Of a stretch of 64,000 nucleotides of DNA, positions 25,701 through 34,453 are shown piece after piece (the first letter of the stretch is position 1; each line of letters begins with the position of its first letter). Under the pieces are notes generated by a model. The model had not been told where the DNA came from and did not search any database. It saw only the letters and a program-made list of their open reading frames with translations. Position numbers and translations under genes: made by a program. Origin of the DNA: Dendrobium chrysotoxum (taxonomy: Eukaryota; Streptophyta; Magnoliopsida; Asparagales; Orchidaceae); assembly GCA_019925795.1 (NCBI GenBank), contig CM034311.1, forward strand, positions 38,481,472-38,545,471, read 5' to 3'.

Positions 25701-28413
25701 GTCATAAATCCCCCAGGTACCTGCTCAAATGCATCTTTGGAGTGCGTTTGGGTTTGTTTGAGCTTTCATCTAACACCACAAGGTCTGAAGGTCAATCCCT
25801 ATAAAGTCAAAGTAATCTAGAAGATTTCTCCTCCAAGAACTACTAAAAACTTAGCATCTTATAGGGTGGATTATATGCCTAAATTATTTTATCTTGAAAT
25901 ATGAAGATGATTGTTTATCATTTTAAAGTGTAAAGTGGTGTGAAACACTTTCAATAGATTGAGAAATGCGAGTAAGCATTCAACTAGTTGCCAACTTCAT
26001 CATCGCCATAGCTATTGGACCCCACCTAATATGAAATCGTCTCTTCATCAACAATGACAGGATCATCGCCCTTAGTGATTTGGAGTTCCTAGTTGCCAAC
26101 TTTTTCCGACTCTTGCTCCTTGGGGGTCTTCTCTTCAACGTCAGTAGCAGGCATATTGACCCACATAGTCTTCTCTTTGTCGAAAACTTCGAATTCAATT
26201 ACAACTACCTCGAAAGTTGGCTCATCAACACTCTTGTCCCTTCCCTAGCAAAGAGACCTCAAGGAACTTACTCTCGCCTTCAGTTGAAATAGCAGTAGAG
26301 CTAGCAAAATCACTTCCTAATCTTCCTTTAGAAGAGAGATTTAAGATTAATTCAAAAATGAAAGCCCTACTCTGAGACTCTAAGATGTGTTAAAATATTA
26401 ATTGTTTAAAATTTGTTCACTTGGATTTGTGGAGATGGTTCAGGGAAGAGGAGGGATAAAAATGTCGCCTTGCTCTTCCAAATGAGGTGTATCAATCTTT
26501 CCCTCTATTTACTAGAGTGCCTTCTAGAATATTTTTCGAAGCATATAATCCCTCATGTGCAGCTTTCTCATCGCAAGTTGCTCACTTTGGAGCCGCCTTG
26601 GGCAACAAAGGATCCAACTTCTCCTAGCTTTCCTCTAACTTCTTGAACTTCACCTACATCAAGGGCCAATGACCACTCCTACAATCAAGGGAGATTTCCC
26701 TATGCAGCCACATTGAACTTCTTTTGAAGCTCATTGACAACATCAAGCCTATAACTCGCTTGAACTTCTTCAATTCTGTATAAAAAAAGGGTTCTAAAAT
26801 AAAAATATGTCAACAACATAGATAACCAAGATCCAGGTAGTGAAATTCTGAAAATGAAATACAAACATCAAATTTATTGGCATCGGTGTTGGCATATCAA
26901 ATCTGTGCTAGGAATCTATACATTACATTGAGTCAACGCTCCAAATTAATTTCTAATTATCATTTGAACTGCCCCGACCAAATAGGATGTTTCAACTCTT
27001 TGATTCCCTTGTCATTCTCATCTTCTTAAAAAAGGGCAAGAAAATCAAGAAGTTGATGTACACACAAGTTTTGCTTATATCATGTTAAGTCATTATGAGA
27101 ACATGAATTGGATTCAAGAAGTCGTTGCTTGAGAAAAACCTTGGATATTTTGCAACTTGACCTAAAGCCTTAAACAACCCAAAGTCGCATCTCATAACAA
27201 CAACTCAATAGTTAGCTTTAACTCGACCCCTACTAATAAGTCGTTAGACTTGGCTAAAGGACTCATAAAGTGTCTCTGAAACAATTCACCCTAATAACTC
27301 ATCAATTTGCCCAAAGTAGTCAAGCCCTAACTAAAGGTTTGCATCAACATAACTCACCGATAGTACTCTCTCTCCCCCTCTCTCTCTCTAACTCAAAATC
27401 CGGAATTTGTCAATATTTCATGCAACTGATGCCTACTTCGGGTACAACTCGATTGCTACATAATCAGCTGCAACAAGCTCAACCTATATGTTTTGTATGT
27501 AATTGTACTGCACTTTCAATTATATAGCACCAATCTTAATCCCCACCAATATATAGTGGATTTGTGGTCAATCTGGGGCACATAAAATCTCACCATAAAT
27601 ATTTACAAAAAATTTTATCTACAGATAGTTTCTTTATATCTTGATTCCAGTAACCATTTTAGTCTAATGAGTTTGGTCAGGTTCTTTGTATGCCAATTAC
27701 CTAAGAGATTCATTTGAGAACCAAATGCTCTCTCCTCTAGCTCGGCATAATTCATTTCTATAATCATTTCTATAATAAGATCTAGCTATTCTTCAAAGGA
27801 CAACTTTGGATCCTACACGATGCATCTGCAACTCGTAGCATGATGACATCACTATAACCAGTTAATTCAACTAAATCATATCCTTTCTCAACATTTCCGC
27901 CCTCAAAACGAATGCAATGAGCATTTATTATATGTCAATTTATCAACAACGAATTCAAGAAAATAACAGAGACGAAAAATAGTTTAACCTTCTGAAGGCT
28001 GCAGAAATCCTCATAGAGCTCAAGGACAAGCTCCAAATTGGCAGTGGAATTCCTGTTCCTAATGTTGGCGGCGACAAGTTCCTTATTATCCCGGATCCAT
28101 TTCAAGTCAATGGCAGCTTTCCATTGGGGCCTGAGAGTTGCTGCACCCAGCATCTCAAGAACTTCAACTAGTTGACCAGAGGTAGAAACAATATGGGAAG
28201 AAAGCACGCACCATTCTCTCCGTGGGATGAAGCGTTGGCAGCTGGCTCAGAAATAGCAGGAATTGAGATGGCCCGGAGAAGAAAAGGTGGGGAAACCTTA
28301 AGCCTGAAGACGGGGAGTGCCGGGGTTATGCTTAGGCTTTCGAAGTGTGCTAACTGTGACGGCAGCCTGCAAACAACCGGCGCCATCGATAACAAGTAAT
28401 TGCAGGAGATCAT
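10792..28413 (-). CDS. OVA7: Seryl-tRNA synthetase, organellar (chloroplast/mitochondrial) form
   Basis: Charges organellar tRNA-Ser with serine. Ten exons, minus strand: 28212-28413, 27989-28140, 22295-22388, 22074-22222, 21893-21985, 17686-17865, 11857-12023, 11433-11567, 11263-11356, 10792-11079. They add up to 1554 bases, 517 codons plus stop, with all phases consistent and all introns GT-AG. Known plant organellar SerRS is about this long. Residues 1-70 form a Ser/Pro/Arg-rich transit peptide (start MISCNYLLSM; an inner Met at residue 10 is an alternative). A tRNA-binding coiled-coil arm follows at about 75-190. Class II motifs: motif 1 GFTPLITPEIV (about 262), motif 2 from FRTEAG across an exon junction to GLYRVHQF (about 334-355), motif 3 HTLNATACAVPR (about 468-479). 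Three introns of 4-5.7 kb are packed with repeats. The symbol follows the Arabidopsis gene and rests on recognition, not a search. Confidence 0.93.
12200..13430. mobile_element. Candidate foldback/MULE-like element in SerRS intron
   Basis: The two ends (about 12200-12310 and 13305-13430) are loosely similar in inverted orientation; shared core words are TTTAATC / GATTAAATTGA and TAAGCCCCTTAA / TAATAGTCAGGG. The middle is a GC-richer tandem repeat unlike its surroundings. This is the layout of a non-autonomous Mutator-like or foldback element that carries a passenger sequence. No target duplication was found, so the ends are approximate and the class is uncertain. Confidence 0.35.
12690..13175. 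repeat. 140-bp tandem repeat with a 45-bp internal duplication
   Basis: Three diverged units start at 12724, 12909 and 13049 with TCATCTCACAGCGTCG-like openings, then GATCTC, CATCGTCTCGCA, TCGTCTCCTCTTCGATG and TCTTCGACGATC words. Spacing of the last two is 140 bases. The first is 185 because a 45-base segment is duplicated at 12811-12855 and 12856-12900 with only a few differences. It is CG- and TCG-rich against an AT-rich background. The ORFs across it are by-products of the repeat. Confidence 0.8.
13431..15420. other. SerRS intron 6 sequence, no gene
   Basis: AT-rich intron sequence. A short direct repeat (core AACTTTAATGATGAAGTTC) occurs at about 13570 and 13615, and the words GGTAAGAGCGACCCTT repeat at about 15271 and 15320. 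No coding exon or defined transposon was recognised. Confidence 0.45.
15421..15568. repeat. Tandem duplication of about 75 bp
   Basis: Two adjacent copies, 15421-15495 and 15496-15568, share GTTA(T/C)GAGTAGTATTTG, then TCCACAATCAAACTATAGCG and AAATATGCAACAGCT with few differences. It lies in the large SerRS intron and has no evident function. Confidence 0.8.
15569..17685. other. SerRS intron 6 sequence, no gene
   Basis: Remainder of the intron up to the donor of exon 6 (17685/17686). No element ends, coding stretch or RNA gene was identified. A slightly GC-richer piece around 16500-16620 could not be assigned. Confidence 0.45.
18513..21286 (-). mobile_element. RTE-type LINE, 5'-truncated, with endonuclease and reverse transcriptase
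   Basis: The longest copy of the LINE family here, inserted in SerRS intron 5 in the same orientation as the gene. On the minus strand it reads: the end of the apurinic-type endonuclease (IGGVLNGHVGREVD at about 21225-21170), a decayed linker, reverse transcriptase (19141-19992) and the C-terminal region (18750-19031). Its 3' end is a CAA/CGG-interrupted tail near 18516-18553 on the plus strand. Near-identical words TGAAACATGCA (18503) and TGAACACATGCA (21275) flank it and may be the target duplication, which would place the 5' truncation at about 21274. Confidence 0.85.
19141..19992 (-). pseudogene. LINE reverse transcriptase split by one stop codon
   Basis: Two abutting frames on one reading frame. 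19561-19992 holds RT blocks up to IDLEKAYDKVPR. 19141-19560 holds GLHQGLALSPYLF and the catalytic FADDILLVD. They are separated by a single TAA at 19561-19563, immediately after KVPR, so the two halves would be one frame without it. Upstream and downstream parts carry further stops, so the element is inactive. Confidence 0.85.
21287..21892. other. SerRS intron 5 remainder
   Basis: Intron DNA between the LINE and exon 5. A plus-strand frame at 21493-21825 is open for 110 codons but has no recognisable motif, so it is not annotated as a gene. Confidence 0.45.
22389..23534. other. SerRS intron 2, 3' part, no gene
   Basis: AT-rich intron sequence next to exon 3, with an A-run near 22884-22898. 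Nothing identifiable until the gypsy relic begins near 23535. Confidence 0.4.
23535..25870 (+). mobile_element. Degenerate Ty3/gypsy relic, Tat/Athila-like
   Basis: Old retrotransposon remains in SerRS intron 2, antisense to the gene. Order on the plus strand: gag core (23535-24068, with LDSYKRKLDPTNHI, then LLWFSYLLLESLTSF and ESLNHVTR ... SLIELLELVNRYINEY); a decayed zinc-knuckle-like stretch near 24250 (FYKDHSH); a protease-end segment near 24816 (VDAPTTYNAPLAN); and reverse transcriptase at 25480-25850 (FVDAFTSYQ, TYKRMMGNFF and YVDNLLMKS, where YVDN replaces YVDD). Stops and frameshifts are everywhere and no LTRs were defined. Gag and RT resemble the Tat/Athila branch by eye. Confidence 0.7.
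25871..27988. other. SerRS intron 2, 5' part
   Basis: Mostly unassigned sequence, probably more decayed repeat. A CT-rich tract lies near 27362-27391. No exon or defined element was recognised before exon 2 at 27989. Confidence 0.4.
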
Positions 28414-29295
28414 CCCTAAATAGCCAAAAAAAAGAGAGAGAGACTGGGATTTAGGAGTTTGAGGTCTACTGGAGTAATGGGTAGAATGACAAAGCTAAGA
28501 AATAATGTCTGGCTTAGGCGGATTGGCGGATAGGGTTTGGGCGGCGGAGAGCAGCGGGAATGGGAAGGGCAGTGCCAGTTCAGTAGTTTTGCACGAGGAA
28601 GAAGAATATTGTGTCGGGACATTTAAGCGTGAGTCATTAAGATTTTTTATATTTTTAAAAATAATATCTAATTTTCTTGATAAATTTAATAAATTTATAC
28701 GTGTCAAGATTAATTTATTAAAAAAATTACGAAATATCTTGAAAATTTTTAAAATAATGCTTTGGAAATTATTGTTGATCATGAATTAGCACACAACATC
28801 AATTTTTGGATTTTTTTTCTCTCACCAATCTCAATGAAAAATTTATCAATTTACAATAATATAAAATGTTTTTAATAAGATAAAAAAAAACCAATAAAAA
28901 GTGTATAAATAATATAATAAACTAAAACTTATACATAATTGTATTCGGGGGCGGATTAAGTTTGTCTCAAAATTAAAATTTATAATTCATAATTCGAAAT
29001 TGAACTCAATTTGAGTGAAAGTGGCTCGCATCAAAATTATTTGTTTAATTATTATGCGCATGAACAATTATGAAGCTAGATAGAGAATGTATCACCTTAA
29101 TAGTATATAAAAACTCTATGCATACAAACAAGATAAGTTGGTAATGTATACTTGCATATATATTTTTAGGTATTCAACAAGTAATCGACAATTCATAGCA
29201 AATATACTCATAACTATATACTCATAACTCGTGGGCCCACAAGAGAACTCACCTTAGGACCACCAAGACCTAACTCAACAAGGGCATCTAGAAGG
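28414..29295. promoter_or_regulatory. Upstream region of the SerRS gene
   Basis: The 5' untranslated region and promoter of the minus-strand SerRS gene must lie here. A short CT-rich tract on the gene strand occurs just before the start (28430-28443 on plus is GA-rich). No certain TATA box could be chosen in the AT-rich sequence. The plus-strand frame at 28505-28789 lacks any recognised motif. Confidence 0.35.
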
Positions 29296-29300
29296 AAGTT

Positions 29301-30800
29301 TGTAACAACCCGAAAATATGAAAAATATTTTAAAATGCGACGTTGGCTAGCGTTGTGTTGCTATGCCACTAAAAGTGTTTTTAAATATATTAAATCCAAA
29401 GCCCTAAGCACTAAAGTACCCGGTCATCCCGATTTCTTGGCTTGCCATGGAAGGAAGAAGAGAAGGAAAGGGCGAAGAGGAGGAAGAGGAGAGGAGAGAG
29501 GAAAGAGAATGAGAACTTTTAGGGCTTTTGCATATGTTATTTATATTAGGAAAATTGTTTATATGTAGGAAGTGACATTTACTCTGCATCTATTTTCAAT
29601 GATTCTAAATTTGTTACATTTTATACCTTCTGAATAAAAGTCTATATCTCTCATTTAAGTGAACTTTCACCGCATAACTTTTGATATGTGATAGATGTCA
29701 TCAATATAAGCATTTTGACTAGAACATTTCTGAATTTCATGAGGAAAAATTATAGTTATGAATTTATGAAGATAGTGCATATTTTATAGATTTTCTTGTA
29801 TTTTTGTTTATTATTGCATTTATAGCTGAAATGATATTATTGTTATATGATGAATGAAACATTTGCATACAAGCAAAGAAGGGTGATTGTTAATATTATA
29901 ATTAATATGGGTCAGTTATTAAAACATAATATACTGCTTAGGAGGGTGGGCCGACGTGCTTTCCTTTAAAGATGGGTTGTGGTGTTATCCGAGTTGTAGT
30001 TTGTAACCACTTGATAGAATTACGCCGACGAGTAGAGTGACGGCTCATAAATGATTATTGAAAGTCACATATGAATTGACTTAAGATAATAAATAATGAT
30101 GGAAAGATAAAGACCAATGACCAATTGGTTGATGTTTGGGTTAAATTAAAGACAAGTGATTGATGACCAACTAGGTGACAATTAGGGTGGAAGGATGAAA
30201 ACACCATATTAAATGCTTGATGCCTTGCCTTATTTAATCTTATATTGATACATACATATGTTGAAAGTATTGATAGATAGGTCATATAGCATTGATGTGT
30301 GTGCCTATATAGTATATGATAACATTGATGTGTGTATGTGTATATATTATATGATATAGATATATGCACTAATAGTATATGACAGATAAGAGGTATAAGA
30401 CTGACGACTATTGATTGACATGATATGATAGATAAGATTGACTAATTGTGTTGTAGATATTAGTAACTTGCTGAATTATAATATTCATTATATGATTTTT
30501 ACATGGTTTCAGGGAAAGGCAAGGAGCTTAAGGATGAATTATGTTTTGATCTCTACTAGTCTTTCTATTTTGCAGTCATGTGTTCATTGAGATGAGCTAG
30601 TTTATTGTATACCATGACTATTGTATATGTATCCTTTTGAGCTTGTACTAGTTATACATATTGCATAAATATAAATGAACTGTTATTTCTTTTACTATTA
30701 TTTTTACAAGATTTGTAAGTTATTGTTGAATAGTCGAATGGTTATAAATATAAAAGATAAAATATATAATTCTTTTCGACTTAGATCCCGGGGCGTGATA
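29301..30800 (+). mobile_element. Probable solo LTR (gypsy type), 1.5 kb
   Basis: It starts TGTAACAACCCG and ends CCCGGGGCGTGATA, resembling plant gypsy LTRs that begin TGTAACA and end with a GGGGCGTxACA-type terminus, here decayed from CA to TA. Flanking pentamers are AAGTT (29296-29300) and AAGTC (30801-30805), one mismatch. No internal gypsy genes or second LTR adjoin, so a solo LTR left by recombination is the best reading. A purine-rich insert near 29445-29510 gives spurious ORFs. Confidence 0.55.
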
Positions 30801-30805
30801 AAGTC

Positions 30806-31704
30806 ACCCCTCACAAAGATAATTAAGAGTTCTCACGAATTACTCAATTCACCACTCGCCCTCAATTAACAAGTAGCAACTTGCCTCTATCTGTGATGAA
30901 ATATTGTCAACTATGTTTGTCACCTCAACTACAGGAAAAACATCGATACAAGAGAGTTTTAGCTCATCCATCATAAGTAACCAACCATGGAATCCGTAAT
31001 CCCCACAATCTAAACACACAGACCTCCTATTCCTTCGCAATCTGAAGCCCCACCACAGGTCATCTATGACCTAGAGATGTCAATTAGCTACACCTCTCTC
31101 GGCTCACCCTTCATCAACAAACTCGCCCTCAAGCAAGTGAAGCTACAAGATTCTCCCCAAGATAGGAAATAAGATTAAGAAGAGTAATCATTTATCAGGC
31201 CAGTTAGAGTGTAACACATGTCTAAGGCAGTTTGTAATAAAAAGTGATTATCTTATATATTTTTTATTTTTTATTTGTTTGGCCTTTCCTTTAGCCTCAG
31301 ATCCTTATAAATAAAGGGTGAAGAAAAATATTTAGATTTTTTTCATCTTTTTCCACTTTCAATACCAATATTTGAGCTGGTGGATTACTTTCTATAGAAT
31401 TTTTCTTTCTTTTTCTCCATTATCATATAAGCTCCTGGTGTTCCCTTAAAGCTCACTTGCTAGTAAGGTGGGGTGACACCCATGAATAAATTTAGATCCA
31501 ACATCCTGAAAAAGGAAAGCTAATTTATTTCAATATAGGGTCAATTTCAGTCCTTACGTGCTTTAAAGCTGAACAAATGCAGTTTGCCTACTCTTTTCTT
31601 CTCTTGGAAGCAGCAAATCATCCATCTCTGCCATATCCCGACATTTTTAAAATTTTTTTTATTTAGCGATATTTTAGATAAACAAACTTCTCTGCCATAT
31701 CGCG

Positions 31705-31736
<32 letters not shown>

Positions 31737-32370
31737 AATCATTTTTTTTTAATTTGGTGCTTTTTTCTCGACCATTTCTGTTAGGATTTTAATGTATAAT
31801 TACAGACAAAAAATTGACTTCTTGATGAAAAATAAGGTTTATATTAGTTTTTTTAGTCCTGTTTTGTTTACCCTATTATGAAATTGAATTGTAATTGATA
31901 TGCTCTTGTGGTGTTTGATAAAATACTTCTTTGTCGAAATAATGATTAGATTCTTACTTTTTTGTCTAGATAATTAAAATTGACATAAATTTTATAGAAA
32001 GATATTTTAAGAAGTTTTCAAAATCAAGCTTATCGATAACTTTAGATGAGACAAAAAAAAATGACGAAGAGCTAAATCAGAAAAGAAGTTGCGTAGTAAT
32101 AGAATCATCAAAAGATCTGGAAGTAGATTTAAAAAACCATCCATCTGATCCTGGTTTGCGAAATCCTATTAGTGAATATATTTCTAATATTCAATATCAA
32201 GTTTGAAGGTCGTACTTGCATAGAGGTCCATGTCTGCCACGCAAACATGAATTTCTTAAAAAAAAAATTTTAGGCCCCCCTATAAGAAGTTTCTAGCTCC
32301 ACCACTGCTAGCGAAGCTTGATGAGCAAACCCACCCTGAACCCTTAGTAAATATGGAGAACTCAAATAAC
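30806..32370. other. Unassigned, possibly LTR/leader of the following gypsy relic
   Basis: A TATA-like TATAAATAAAG occurs at about 31307 and could belong to the promoter of an LTR upstream of the gag relic at 32380. A TA microsatellite lies at about 31709-31735. No gene was recognised. Confidence 0.35.
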
Positions 32371-32379
32371 ACTACTCAA

Positions 32380-33200
32380 CATAACCTTATGGAAATGGAA
32401 TAAAGGCTGAGGAAAATGATCTAGGATGCCCTAGCAGGGCTAGCAAGGCATGCACATAGGGAGAGCACCCTAGAAGGATCATCTGACTCAGTGATTTTTC
32501 GCCTGTGCCACTCGTTGAAAGCACCAAGGATCACTCTTTGACCACTCACCCCTAAGAACTCATTGCAAGGAGAGAGCAATGATAAAGGAGAGAAATGAAA
32601 AGAGTGGCCCGAAGGGCATAAGGGACGGGAGACCTCTTATGCCATGAGATCATCTCTAAAAAGCACCAACAATCACTCTTTAGGCCAAACCACTAAGCAT
32701 TGCTAGTCCACCCTTGCAAAGGATAGAAGAGCTTGCTCGTGCTACTCATCCTTACCATGAGGAAGATACACATCATGCCTTTCGCTATCCCACCTATACC
32801 CCACTGAGAGTTTCAATGGCCCAACTAGTAGAGTTCATTCAAAATAATAAAAAAAAAATGTTTAAGCATCCTGCACCCATGAAGGTGAGTGCACAAGTTC
32901 AAGATGCATCGAGTTATTATACCTTTCACAAGAATCATGATCATGATACGGAGGTATGTCATCATCTCTAATAATTGGTTAAGGAACTCATCAAAGCTAG
33001 AAAGTTGAAGGGGTTTATGCTCGCCAGACCTAGCCAGTGACCAGGCAAAGCTCCATTGGAAGGTAACGACAATGAATCCATTCTAGCTTGCTCCATTCAC
33101 ATATCAAGAGTGGTGTCTGTTATTATTAGAGGTAAACAAGTTGACTCCCTTCTGACGGCTAAAAGACTGAAGGCTAGAGAAGTAAACTCAACGTCTAGGT
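32380..33200 (+). mobile_element. Ty3/gypsy gag relic, Tat/Athila-like, second copy
   Basis: A broken gag segment. 32714-32971 remains open and ends in a zinc-knuckle-like region: YTPLRVSMAQLVEFI, then YYTFHKNHDHDTEVCHHL (normally C-x2-H-x4-H-x4-C in this branch, here partly decayed). The downstream frame continues past two stops (KELIKARKLKGFM). It is a separate insertion from the relic in SerRS intron 2, since SerRS exons lie between them. Confidence 0.65.
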
Positions 33201-33882
33201 AGGCAAGCATTGGCCTTGAAAAAGATGACAATTGTTGCCACTATTAGGGGTGTGGATTCTTTGAATAAAACTGAAAAACTAAGTCAAACAAATTTTATTT
33301 GATCAGTGTATTTCATTTGTTAAATATCAGTTCGATTATTATTTATTATTTTGGGTTTATTTGATTTTTTTATTGATTCAAATTTTTTTATAAAATAGAT
33401 CAAAGAAAAAATTGAATTCTAGTAATTTTTTAAATAGTAAACAAATAAATCCCATTAGCTATATATAAACAAAATAAAAAAAATCAATGTAGATATTATT
33501 TATTCAAATTATGAGAATTATGAATTTTAGTAATGATTATTTGATGTTTTTTTAAATACATGTTATTTAAGTATATACAGTTAAATGTACAATTCCTTTG
33601 TTTGACTAAAATTTTTTATTTTATTTTGATTACTATAATCGGAACATTTTCTTTTATTCTTAAACAATATTGCTTTGTTTTAAGGAGCTATTTGTTTGGA
33701 TGTTTTATGCGTAGGGTAAAGCAAATTTAGAAGTTTTGAAATTTCTAGTATTTGGTTGGAAGAAAAAAATGTACAAGATAGTTTATTGAGGATTTTGGAA
33801 TACCCTCAGTATATTTCATTGTTTGGATTCACCCATAATAGTTTTAATCAAACTATTCCTAATATCTCTTAAAATCATCTAA

Positions 33883-34011
33883 GGCTTCGCTTGGGACAAC
33901 TTTCTTACTACTTTTTAAAATAATTTTTTAGTATAAAATTTTTTTAACTTGAAATTTTTATACTAAAAAACTGCTTTAGAAAGCAATAAAAAAGTTATCA
34001 CAAACGAACCC
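33883..34011. mobile_element. Tourist-like MITE, copy 2
   Basis: 129 bp, beginning GGCTTCGCTTGGGACAAC and ending with its approximate complement, with TAA at 33880-33882 and 34012-34014. Same family as the copy at 1417. Confidence 0.75.
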
Positions 34012-34097
34012 TAAATCTTAACATCTCTTACCTTTAATAATACACTATTTTTCAAGCCAAAGGATATAAAAAAGTTTTATATATTAACTTAAATTAA

Positions 34098-34203
34098 GAC
34101 TTCATTTAGGACGGCTTTCTTATTGATTCTTAAAATAGTTTTCTAGTAAAAAAAATAGAAAGCTATTTTAAGAAGCTGTAAGAAAGCCGTCCCAAACGAA
34201 ATC
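34098..34203. mobile_element. Tourist-like MITE, copy 3
   Basis: 106 bp with long inverted repeats (GACTTCATTTAGGACGGC at the left, complementary right end) and TAA at 34095-34097 and 34204-34206. It is only 86 bp from copy 2 and folds into an almost full-length hairpin. Confidence 0.8.
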
Positions 34204-34453
34204 TAAATTATCAAATAAATTTGTCTATATTAAAAATGCATGTGCTTTGTTCTTCTGGTTAATGATAACTTGTCTCGCGGGTCATCATTGCATGCTTCAC
34301 AACACTTTCTATTTGAGTGATTATTATTCTTGCATGAACAGTATGCTTAGAGATACAATATCATTTCCTTTGATTTGGTTAACCTGTGAGGAAAAAAAGA
34401 AAAACAGAAAGATTACAGAAATGAAAGTCTAGATTCTCACAAATCGGCATGAT

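Noticed and set aside
28505..28789. Plus-strand ORF opposite the SerRS 5' region (MSGLGGLADRVW)
   Set aside because: The start is plausible but the second half is low-complexity Lys/Ile/Asn sequence from AT-rich DNA; no family recognised.
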